A stretch of DNA of 64,000 bases, taken from Diprion similis. Lineage: Eukaryota > Arthropoda > Insecta > Hymenoptera > Diprionidae. The translations under genes and the position numbers were made by a program. Numbering within the stretch: the first letter of the stretch is position 1; every line of letters begins with the position of its first letter. The notes below the pieces were generated by a model. That model had not been told where the DNA came from, ran no database searches, and worked only from the letters and a program-made list of their open reading frames with translations. The DNA lies in assembly GCF_021155765.1 (NCBI RefSeq), contig NC_060105.1, positions 3,286,001 through 3,350,000 on the forward strand, written 5' to 3'. This document shows positions 53,201 through 63,557 of the stretch, piece after piece.

Positions 53201-56200
53201 CGTTTACACGCTGTTCGTTATCTGTTGAGCAGATTAGTCACGGTCGAACTTTTCACGATTCTCCGATTAGCGTGATAATTATTTCGTACACAAAACGCAC
53301 CTGAGGTATCTTAATTAGCGTCTACGCCCATGTAAGGCGTTCAGCATAAGAAACACAGGAATCCTAGACGCTGTTCGTCGACCATAAAACTTTCTCCACG
53401 CGTCTTACACAATAACGAATGATTCTCCAAATGTCAAACTGAGTCACCTGTTCCCGCAGGACTCTCGGCCGTTCTTTACGAGCTTATTATTAATAAGGAT
53501 CAAGGTGTACGAGCAGAACCTTTGCGACGGTTGACCAGATAGGTAGAGCAGATTTCCGTTCCCCCGTTACACCGGCTTATACCAAGTACCAACCAAACGG
53601 TCCTGTTTGGCAGAACAATTTTTATCCGGTTTCAAGCCGCGGAAGACGTGCGACGGGTGGATAAATGTAAAGAAGAAAGGACAAACAAGTGGATGAGTGT
53701 AAGTGGGTTTCGGGAGCGGGTAATTAATGGCTAGTTTGGCGGTCGGCTGGACAGCTGTCCCCTTTTTTTCCATTGCGCCCCGGCGACGACGGAACCGTCC
53801 GACTATACGAAGCTTCGTCGCGACTACGGCGACGTGGGGACGCCCGCGGTAGACGCGGACCCAGAGACCGAGTCGAAGGAACAAGATAGATTGCCCGACA
53901 CTGCTGGACAAGATCAATTGAATTTCTATTTGGGCATGGCTGCGCTCGTGCGTATCAACCTCATCCCCAACCCCCTCCCACGGGCAATCGCCAGTTTCGC
54001 CGCGCCCCAAGACCCCGTTATAACAAAAATTTGCGCCCCATTCCAGGTCGAGATGTCGAAAACAGGTGAATCGAGTACGGGACTCTTCATTTCGACACTA
54101 ATTCTAGAAGTCTCTTGGCTTAAGGGTTGTTTATATCGTGGTCGAAGGCTGATTGCATTATGCGGATACTCGGTCAGTAACGTGTTGGAGAACGGAAGAA
54201 AGGGGTGTTCTCTCATTTTTTTTTTCTTTTTTTTTTGATGCAATGGCTATCTGATATTAATAAATTACTTTCGAAGTAGGTAATTACACGAGGGGTTTAA
54301 CCTGCTGGTGCAGCAGTAGGCCGCCAGATCAACCGCGTGTCTAGCCATTTTTAACGACTTAACAGTTTGAAACGGAAGCGCAATTTGCCTGCATGTAAGA
54401 AAAAGATGAAGAGGAAAGAGGAAGGAAAGAAAAAAAGAAAAAAACGAGACGCACCTCGGCAAAAACTCGCCTCGCAGAGATAACGAACTATGTGGCAAGA
54501 CGAGACTGACGCCATCCAAGGGTTTCTCCAACTGACCGACCACCTCCTGCTGCTCCCGTGTGATTAGACTCACCTGCGTATCTCTCTGACTTTAATCAAT
54601 TTTGCTTCCCTCTGAATAGAATTACTTGAGCTGAAAGTTTGCTTGGATCCTTGAGGCACGCACGTTTAAGTTCAAAAGTAAGCAGGTAGAGTGCAATCTG
54701 ATAGTGTACTTAAAATTATAATATTCTGAGCTTTTACTGTTACTTCATTTTTTCTTAATAGTGCAATTTTTAATGACGTTAGCAAAATTTGTCAGTACAA
54801 AAAAATTATAACAAAAACTCGGTGTTGAAAAAGGAATTTTTATAAAAAGTCATAAATTTGAAAAACAAAGTAATGATAAAAAGTAGATAATAAACTGTCC
54901 TTGCATTTTGATATCAGCAAGGGATATTCGCGTCCTTCGATATACCTGCCTCCAAGTTATTGGCCGGTTTTTCATCGACTCCAGTGCAGTCACTTAATTA
55001 ATCGAATCGCGTAGGTGCATTTAAATTACAGTGGGACTCGCTGGTCGCGTTCGATATATCATTAGGTAGTTATTGCGATCGCCGAAGCCGGCGTGGCGTC
55101 GTGTAAGCCATGTAGGCAAGCCATCCCGGCTTCATTCACGTCAGATGTGAGGCGACCACGTCATTTATCTGTTGGTCAGTCCCGCTAACGATGCATTGCT
55201 CGGTTCTCCGCGGCTGCAGGCCCGTGCCGGACTGCCCGCGATCCGAGCATCGACGTTTGAATAAAGGAACTCCTTGGAATCACTGCTGAATGCACCTCAT
55301 CACGGCGCGCGATGTGTATTTAGTAAAAATTTACCTCCCAATTTTATTTATTTATTTACTATTTTTCTTACCATTACCTACCGCAATTTTCAATCGATAC
55401 GGAATTGCGCACAACAGTTCTCAATATACTTATTAAAAAGTCAAAGTCGTCAGCTGTTTTTAAACTTTTTTTTACCACCTTTAACTCTGGATACTTTTAT
55501 TTTTAAAAAAATTAGAACATGTGCCAATTTTGCAAAGTAAATAGCATCTGAAAAAAAAATTTAAGGTGTTTGAAATGCAACGTGAAAAGAAACAGCCGGC
55601 TGGACGCTGGTCTTTGAAATCATCACAGTATCTAGATCTGCGATAGATTGAAAAGATGTTGTTAGGGTGGCAACGGTGGACTGCACAGCCTGTTATTCAG
55701 TGTATACATAATTATAAATGTAGCAGGGGTAATTCGCAATTGTGCAGCGAAGGAACTGTGCGGCTGAGGCAACAAGGTGCGTGCGAAGACAGGGAGTGGC
55801 CGGCGTCTCTCTTCCTCACTCGGTTCCCGCGTCCTGAACATAACAGGGGGTGAGAACAGGGTTGTGCATTCCCTCCGCCTCCCTCTCGTTGGCTTTGCGA
55901 TTATCTCTCTCTCTCATTCTCCCCGAGCCTCGGACCTACGTAGGTATCAGGGAGCTTCCGGCGCACGCGATGTCCGCATTAACTTCGTTTGCTCCACGCT
56001 CTTGGCACTTCACCCATTTCATCCCGAAGCTCCTTTCTCGGATAAGTCGACGCGGTGCAACGAACGCTACGAACGATTTTTCGTTGACGGATATTTTTTA
56101 AGTAGACTGAATTTTTGACGGAAACGGGGTTTTCGGACTAGCTTGTAAAACGAGTGCCAACAGCAGGACATTTGGAAAAGGATCACCGAGAGATTGAGGC

Positions 56201-58042
56201 TTGGTGTCCTCCTCCGCAGTCATTCGCTGGTTCGTTTGTTCGTTCCACTATTGATCCTGCGTTCGTTTGTGTAACGTGTTTACTTCTCACCGCGGCGGAA
56301 CACCACTCCTCTTTCCTCCTTCCTTCTTCCCCATTCCTCTTTCGTCTTTCCTCCGGCCCTCGCCCTCCCCTCGGGGTGTTAGCTGGGTGGTTGGCCTGGT
56401 CCGCTATGCCACGTGGTGCCGGGGGTGGGGAATGGCGCGAGGCGAGGCAAGGCGAGGCGGTCGGGGAGTTCGGCATCGTTAATCATAGCTCGCCCTGTCA
56501 ATCTCCACCGCATTGATACGGAGACGATCTCGCCGTCGCCGCCAGCCTCCTCCTCTCGCTGGCACCTTCTCGCCCTCCCGACCTCCAGACTCGATACTAT
56601 GGAACTGGAACCTCCGACTGCCTCCGTCCTATTCAGAGTGCTCGAAGAAGTGGAAGAGCCCGAATGGATATAGACAGCTGACGCGATACCTTCACTCCCA
56701 ACGTCTTATGTAACGGAAATTTCCATCTAGGTCAAGTACTTTTCTACATCGTGACTTTAAACCGTGCCGTTTTTACCTGTTACAGTATCACGTGGCGAAA
56801 CTCTGAAGGATCATCCACTCTAAAAAGCGTCTTCCGATAGTCGTTGTCTAATAAAGAAGCATCAGACCATCCAGAGCGTCTTCGTTCTGCCTATGAAACA
56901 GTAATTAGCATCTAGAACCTGAGCCAGTTGAAAGTTTACGATCAGACGATCTTCACAAAAGGATCTTTGCGTGTTTCAGAAGGCAGAACGCAGTGTCATG
57001 ATCCAGGATACAAATCCAGCGGCATGTTTCGACTCAACCACAGCAAAAGTGGAGATGGAGGTGTCAAAACAGTCCCTCCTACTTTCGAACTGTTTACCCT
57101 TTTACCACGCCGTATTTGTTAATCCGATAAATAGACTCTGGGGATCCGGAGAGTCTCGATGGGATTTGCGTATACACACCGTCGGATTTTCCGGAGGCAT
57201 GGAGTGTACGCTTTGGCATTACCACCACGTGGGAGTTGAGCGGCTACCTGAAGAGTCGAGTGGAGAGCGATGGATAATCCTTTATTTGGATTCGACTGGT
57301 CGAAGCAAATGATTCCCAAGGCTCGGCTGTCACTAAGACGGGACCCCCGTGGCGCCGTCGTCTTCGTCTCCCTCTGTACGTATCTTATACCCGCTCGTCG
57401 ACGATCCGACCAAGAGAATCCGATGGTATTTTCCAGCTTTGTGAGCGACACGAGAATCTCCGACGATGCGGATTACAAGTGTGGTGTGTTTTGTGTGGAA
57501 TCGATTAGGCCAGTTTCCACGCGTCTTTGGCGAGAGTGGATCATGAGAGACGGCGATTAAGAATCCTTTGATGAGTCTGATGAACCGGAGTTTAAAACGA
57601 CGCTTGACCGTGCGAGAACGCGATGATCATCGCGACTTCGTTCGAGTATGAAAGGTTACCAGGAAACGGCGACTGCATTTTTATATCATTAGCCGACGAT
57701 TAATGAATTGCTCGTACCGAAGTCCGCTTGTAAAGGAATATAAGAGGCGCGCTTTGAGTCTCCGCGGTCAAAGAAACGGCGCCTCATGCACTATCAAAAA
57801 AGAACCAAAGCCTTAACTGAGATGGATTACGAACTGCGCCGCTTATAACATCCAAAGCCTCGAGCCTATTCTCGCGTTTGATTAAACAATGCGTCATTCG
57901 TTACCCGCAATTTTACCGTAGAAAAGATTCTCCCTCTTCCCTGATTTATTCATTTTTTTATTTTCTTTTTTTTCTGTTAATGCTTTATTGTTTCTTCATC
58001 TATTCAATTCTTTTTCCTCCTTCTCCTCCTCTTCCTCTTCAG

Positions 58043-61000
58043 GTCAGTCTCGATCTAGTCCAAGGAAATAGTGCCAAGTTCATTCCAAGAAGAAGAGTGC
58101 ACTGTGCATCCAAGCACGACGATGATATCATCGCGTCCCTGGAATTCTTAAATCATAAGGACAATGCGGATGAATCTTGGCGTTGCTTTCCTGTCGAGCT
58201 CATCCCAAGTACACAACGCTCCTGGCACGAAGCCGTCTCCTAGTCCCAACCGCAGTAGGAGGCTGGATGAGATTGACACGTACCCATTGCCAGGAGGAAA
58301 GATACACATGTTCGGTTACTCAGGGATCGCGACAGGAGAGCGAAGATACGTCAGTGACGCCTCACGCACCCGCGTTCTTTATCAACGCGTCTCCGCTGTG
58401 TTGGTGCATCCACGTCAAGGCCCGAGACTGCAACGGATTGAGAGATTGAGAGGAGCCTTCATCCGTGTGAAAATATATCCTGAGGGTGAACCGAAGTACC
58501 GATCGCTGACTTGACCGATCCGATCGTACCCGCACTGTCCTCGCTCGTTCCTGCAATGCAGGTATGCTTGGCTGTTGATCCATACGTGATCGAGTTCAGC
58601 TGGGGTTCAACCGGTCGAGAAATAGCCGAACCTCCGAACGATTGCTCAGCACTTTTTCCGCTCCGCCCCGAAACGCCCGTTTTCATTCCCACTTACGCGT
58701 CCTCCAGGGCTGCAGGCGAAATCCAAATGGTACCCGCGTGTCCACATGTCGATGGTCAGGATATTTGGTGGCATGTTTAAAATTAACATTCTTGGAAAAG
58801 AAAGCGCCACGATTATCCTTGACATTATTTATAAGATTCGAGATTTCGAGACTATCGATATCGTAATTTGAGTATTATTTTTTATCGTTATTATTATTTT
58901 TATTCTAATACGTACAGTTAAAAAAAGCCTGGAATTCATTTAGAAAGGCAGAGTTCATGACGTTGAACTAACCGGGTTCAAACTCTGCTGCACTGCTCCC
59001 TCCTGTAAAGTTCAAAGGTGGTTTTAGGCTCTACGCTCCCGAGCTAGAGAGCCTTGGTACCATTATTATTATTGTTACTGTTGTTATTATTTTTATTCCG
59101 ACCAGGCTCGAGACACGCGATGGTTATGTATAGCGCAGCGTGCGTCTGGTATCTTCGCTTATGGGTGATGTTCGCATGTGTGCATGGATATTATACACGT
59201 TGAAGTGATTTTATTTCATCGAATTTTCCTTTATTTATTTCATGTTATTCATCATTCAACGGAGGGACGAAGAGACAGAAGAATTCAAGCTTCTGGGAGA
59301 AACATTGAAAAGCTTGGAATTACTAACCGATGAAAGTAAAATGAAAAGTGATATAAATTTTTTCTTCTCATTGTCCAAGTGACAAATGAACGCGTATAAT
59401 ATCTGCTTTGGCATTAAATACGTGAAACACGTGGGCACGGGATTGTACGAAGCCTTCTGGCGCTGCAGCGTCGCATGCATGCACCACAAACAAAGTATAA
59501 ATCAATCGGGCAATAATAGCTGCCTGACGGAGTGCAGAGCCCGACTTCAGACCGCCTGATCCCGATATTCCCAATTTTCCCAAATGGCTGCAAAAGCCAC
59601 CCCCTTACACCATGGGACTCCCTTAAACCGGCCGCTTCCCCCTTCGAACGGCACATATGTCGCTTCGGAGATGGAACAGCTCGACGTGGTTCGAACCATT
59701 TCACGCATACTGCAGTTCGATGATTCGCAAGCAGTAAATGAAACCGGTCGCGGTGCAATTGCACCTCGCGCCTGTTTAACCGAGTGCTATAAATCGCTGG
59801 AGTGAAAAACAAATCTAATGAAAAAAAAAAGAGAAAGACAGGCGCAAATATTAGGACCGTCTAAGAAACTTGTTCCTGAAGAGGTGCTGAATCCATGCAG
59901 ACATCGTTCCGGCTTTCAACGCGAGCGGAGAAAGTTTTATGAGACTATTTTCGCCCGGAGGAAAGGGGCAGGAAAATCGTTAGGGACTTACTTGGGGCCT
60001 GTGACTCGTTGTTGGGGTAGGTAAGTCGTCCTACCTGAGCATAAAGCTCCGCAATAGCAGGATCCATAATTTTGTTTTCACTCCAAGGTAACCAGGTACG
60101 GTTGTATAAAAATTAATATATTGCGTCAGGGAATAAAGAGAGATGAAGAGAAACTCCGGCAGGGGTGGGACGCGAAAATTGTCGAGGTATACAAGGGGTG
60201 GGGGGGGGTTAAGCACGTGCCTGCGCGTGTCTCTTCGTCGCTTCGTGTTTTACGAGCTCGCCTCATAAACTATATAACCGAACTTACTTTCGACGCAATA
60301 CATCACCGAACACTCGTCATCCAGGTAGTTTTCTCCGTTTCCGCTTACCTACGGGCCCCCCATTAGGCCCCGCAACTCTACGCGTATACGGAATTGCTGT
60401 CGCGTTGACGATGCGTCTCAAGTTCAGTTTGCCTCCATCGACGAAGACGTTATCTCGACAGCTAAATCTTTCGCAGACATCCCGGACGGCTTTCACCCTT
60501 CACCCTATCGCTCCGGATCAAACTGCAAGACCTTATTGTCGTCGTACGTTTACAGTGAACGCTCAATAACTCTCTCCGACTTCATCGTTCACTACAATTT
60601 TTCCTACAGTAGGTATCTACGCAGCGAAACACGTCGCGTAGAAAAACTTGCGCAACGAGATGAGCTCATAAATAAATATTGACTTGAAATAACAACAGCA
60701 TACGTTTCTTACGTGAATAAATTCAACAATTTATATCCCTGCAATAATCGATTGAAAATTAATCTACTTCCGAATAAAATTCGATCGTTTTTACCCCGAA
60801 AACGAATATTCTCTTGTTTTTTTCCGCACTTTTTTTTTTCTTTCTTTTTTTTCAGCGGTTGCATTGCCAACTGTGAAATGAAGTCGGTAGCCAGAATCAT
60901 TTACGGTTTTCATACCCCGCAGTGGACCCCGCAAGGATTTTTTTCTCCCCATGTCAGTGCGCCCCGGGTTTCACCCTGAATCGCCCCATAGCTAACAGAA

Positions 61001-61749
61001 TTATTATTTATTATCGTCAGGCGATCGTCAGACCTACGTACACCTATGCAGCGGTCTGCTATGCGACGCGCCTACCAGCAAGAGGTTTCAGTTATGGGTG
61101 ATGCACTCGTGTATATATCGCTGCTGAAACGCGCACGCACACACACACGTATCCACCAATGGATATAAATGAAACTCCATTGAATGTGTTCACGCGTCTC
61201 TCCTGTGTCCACCACAGGGTACCGCATCGTTGTGGGCGCTAGTCGCCCGTCCACTGCCCATCATTAATCACTTTTTCAGTATACTGTTTTACTATTTAAA
61301 GGTTTCGTGTATAAAGGCGACCTATTACCCCGGCACCGCTTAGGCCGAGGGTGATAATTATTTGAAAAAAGGGACGGAAAAGGGAAAAAACGATTCTTAG
61401 AGATTCTAGGCGATGCGTGTCCGCGATTCAAACGGATTAATACGTCTCACTTAGTGGCTCTGCGGAAACGTTTTCTCCCCCCCCCCCCCCCCCCCCGCCC
61501 CCTATTTTTGTTTTTGTCTCCGTTAGTTTTCGTTTCGTTCCTCTGTTCCTCTATTTCTTCATGTTTTTCTCGTTTTCTTCTTCTTCTTTTTATTTATTCC
61601 TGTACACGATGGAAAAGCAAGCAGCCAACGAAAAGTTGGATTAATGAAAAGCAAGAGGAGTGCCCGATGCTGGATCGAGTAACGGCGGCGCTAACTACGT
61701 ATATATAATGTATATGGATACGTACAGGAGGACGGCGAGCGCGGAGGAA
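58043..61749. other. Intergenic DNA upstream of the ftz promoter region
   Basis: Overlapping + strand frames of 89-121 codons between 57878 and 58780 follow an acceptor-like tract but show no domain. An 8-bp stem GCAGAGTT/AACTCTGC with a 28-base loop lies near 58950-58995. A perfect donor-like TAG|GTAAGT is at 60020/60021 with no identifiable exon before it. TTATTATT-type repeats occur at 58870-58910 and 59060-59095. Confidence 0.55.
61477..61502 (+). repeat. Poly(C) run, 20 C + G + 5 C
   Basis: A second very long C homopolymer, about 1.4 kb upstream of the ftz start, followed by a pyrimidine-rich stretch to about 61600. Length is likely to vary between individuals and assemblies. Confidence 0.9.
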
Positions 61750-61753
61750 CTGT

Positions 61754-61779
61754 AGAGAGAGAGAGAGAGAGAAAGAGAG
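61754..61779 (+). promoter_or_regulatory. GAGA tract upstream of ftz
   Basis: About 26 bases of alternating GA with one AAA interruption, 1.2 kb upstream of the ftz start. It is the largest of the GAGA tracts near the gene and a candidate GAGA-factor or CLAMP site by analogy with Drosophila. Confidence 0.4.
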
Positions 61780-61813
61780 CATTGAGAGAGTGTGTACACT
61801 ATACGCGGTTGTG

Positions 61814-61823
61814 TGATTAATCG
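61814..61823 (+). promoter_or_regulatory. Candidate Hox/Extradenticle composite site
   Basis: The ten bases TGATTAATCG match the TGATNNATNN pattern bound by Exd/PBC with Hox proteins, and differ by one base from the known Scr/Exd target core AGATTAATCG. It lies about 1.1 kb upstream of the ftz start. A match of this length can arise by chance, so this is only a candidate. Confidence 0.3.
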
Positions 61824-62512
61824 ACGCTGCGAACTCCGGGCGCCCTACTAGAGAAGACGTCATTCGCAAGACTGCTCTTGCCTAGCCGGCTGCATCACGC
61901 ACTCGCGGTTCACTTTATTCTACTTTATTCCCTGCAGCTAGGATTATCGGTGCCTCGCAGTTTATAGAAAAATAATCGGAAAACCTTGCGCGAAGAAAAC
62001 TGACGGACCAATGATGAAAGAAAGAAAAACGAAAATTTTGTATTCATCCCCCCCCCCTTCCTACCTCTCGCCCCGCTTTGTTCTCTGTATGTATACTTCC
62101 AATAATGACTCCGACGCATGCCAAAAAACATATCCGTTGATCCCGATGAAAGATATTCCCAGCCGATCGGAAATCGGTCCCCGAATCTCGGCGGTTGCTA
62201 TAGGCGCAGGGCCGTCGTTCGTCCGGCGTATAATAAGGCTTGAGGGGGGAGGGGGACTGTATGGGGTGAGGGGCACACATGGCGCATTGTGTAAATTTCG
62301 GGGGGTTTCCAATATGGGTTTTCGGTGAATGGCGTCAATAGTGGGAGGGGACAGGCGGCCGCGGGTTGGGGGGTGGATCCACGCGGCATAGAACAGTATC
62401 GAGGCCGAGTGTATCGGGGGTGGATTTCGGGATCCCGGCTACCCGGCTACCCGGTTCCTGCTCACCCCGGGGTTCCGTTCGCGTCAAGGAGGACAGCTGA
62501 TGTTCAAAGAGC

Positions 62513-62525
62513 GAGAGAGAGAGGG
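62513..62525 (+). promoter_or_regulatory. GAGA tract in ftz proximal flank
   Basis: GAGAGAGAGAGGG about 420 bases upstream of the ftz start. It is joined by a second GAGAGAGAG at 62605-62613. Confidence 0.4.
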
Positions 62526-62926
62526 ACTCGGGGTGGCCTGCGCCCCCTCCACCCCCTCTATGCACCCTCGGTGCGGTAATAAACCGGTGAAAGTTTTCCC
62601 GTCCGAGAGAGAGGTGGGGGCACATCGGCACGCGCGACCCCCGTTGCCACCCATCAGACGGACCCTGGGCCTCCTCGAAATCGCGCGTCACGGGGTCGAA
62701 ACTACGTGCACAAATCATTTCGCCTCATTGTACGAAAGGTCGCCAAGCGCGTTGCCGGTTTTGCTCACAAAGCGTTCCTCTTCGCCCCTGCAGGCAACCG
62801 AGTCCAGAATCAGGATCCTCGCTTACCGATGTGAAAATCCAAACCCGTCGAACGTTCCTCGGAGTGACATCAAGTCCGAACTTTGAGTGCTGTGCTGTGC
62901 TTCAACGGCTGTGAATCGTCGAGTGA

Positions 62927-62941
62927 AGTGCAACCAGGAAC
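62927..62941 (+). promoter_or_regulatory. ftz: Translation start context of ftz
   Basis: An in-frame TGA lies at 62924-62926, six codons before the chosen ATG, with no other ATG in that frame between them. The bases just before the start are CCAGGAAC and the base after ATG is G, which is a reasonable insect initiation context. This fixes the N-terminus unless a 5' intron interrupts the leader. Confidence 0.6.
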
Positions 62942-63557
62942 ATGGCGAGCTCCGCTTACTTTGCCAATAATGAATCGGGATACTGGCCTTATCAGACCGA
63001 GCCGGTTTCCAGTGTTCATCCGTTTTCCGGTGCCGATTTTCAGTTTCATCCCGAAGCTCCCAGTCCTGGCTTCCCGGTCAAGGTGGTCGAGCAGAGTGCG
63101 CAACCGGGATCCAGCCTCCTGGAGACGCTACTGCGGCACGGGAAGGACGCCCTGGTCGATGGATACGTCGGACCGGGATATGGGAAGGCTATGACGTCAC
63201 CAGGAGTTTCGTCTCAGACCCCAAGCTACGTGCCGACACCCGGTGAAAGGACTTCTCCGATTGTTAACGGGAGTGATAACACTTCTCAAGAGAGATTTCG
63301 CCGCTCCGTTCCGGACGTTGTTCCCGTTGGTTACGCGCAGGGTTATCAACCGTTTCCGGCGCAGCCCTCGGCCGATCCTTGCACCACAACGATGCTCGAC
63401 CCCGCCTCCCCCATGCAGCAGACCGGATATCATGCCTCGACTTTCGCGAATAACAACAACGTCGGGAACGCCAGTCCGACCGGAACCAGCGAGTATGGAG
63501 AGGATCAGACCCAGCGGCAGGTCGATTATCCTTGGATGAAGTCCGGCTATGCAAACG
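62942..63557 (+). CDS. ftz: Hox-class protein, probable fushi tarazu (Ftz), first coding exon (partial)
   Basis: This is the N-terminal part of a homeodomain transcription factor acting in the nucleus. Seen: the start is the first ATG after an in-frame TGA at 62924-62926, in context AACATGG. Residues 3-10 (SSAYFANN) resemble the SSYFxN N-terminus of central Hox proteins. Residues 60-64 (LETLL) form an LXXLL box, and YPWM is at residues 196-199, followed by KSGYANG. The region between is rich in Ser, Pro, Gly and Gln, as in Hox N-termini. Known: YPWM binds the cofactor Extradenticle; an LXXLL box in insect Ftz (usually LRALL) binds the nuclear receptor Ftz-F1. Antp and Scr are unlikely because their N-termini are nearly invariant and differ. 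The homeobox exon is not in the window. The exon is placed to end after the first base of a Gly codon (phase 1), because Hox introns usually fall just after YPWM; the donor there is weak. Without splicing, the frame would run on to a stop at 63683-63685. High confidence for Hox, moderate for ftz. Confidence 0.8.

Larger units (their letters stand above)
40298..58042. other. Long intergenic stretch, no gene recognised
   Basis: GC-rich patches at 40460-41250, 42600-42850, 49430-49960 and 56320-56600 carry most open frames (up to 177 codons at 45797-46330), none with a known domain. AT-rich stretches at 44220-45450, 46930-47540, 48870-49400, 52880-53330 and 54600-54900 have few frames. TAATCAATTAATTAG at 43221-43235 and ATTAATTAG at 48234-48242 are homeodomain-type core sites. 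A CTG run sits at 52565-52580. Confidence 0.6.
61750..62926 (+). promoter_or_regulatory. ftz: ftz 5' flank, likely promoter and leader region
   Basis: This is the 1.2 kb just upstream of the ftz start. It contains GAGA tracts at 61754-61779, 62513-62525 and 62605-62613. A TGATTAATCG match to Hox/PBC composite sites lies at 61814-61823. From 62220 to 62680 the DNA is G/C rich. I see no convincing TATA box in the last 300 bases and cannot place the transcription start. Many insect Hox promoters lack TATA, and GAGA factor binds the Drosophila ftz promoter, so the GAGA tracts are plausible promoter elements. Open frames of 84-128 codons here overlap each other on both strands and look spurious. 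Confidence 0.45.

Noticed and set aside
58950..58995. tRNA-like GGGTTCAAACTC segment
   Set aside because: Resembles a T-arm B box, but no acceptor stem or D-arm is found at the right distances.
1..62900. Another homeobox exon (Antp or Scr) upstream of ftz
   Set aside because: I looked for the conserved homeodomain helix 3 (QIKIWFQN-type) in the translated frames on both strands and found none.
1..62900. miR-10 or other known Hox microRNA
   Set aside because: No match by eye to the miR-10 core CTGTAGATCCG on either strand; miR-10 usually lies between Dfd and Scr, outside this interval.
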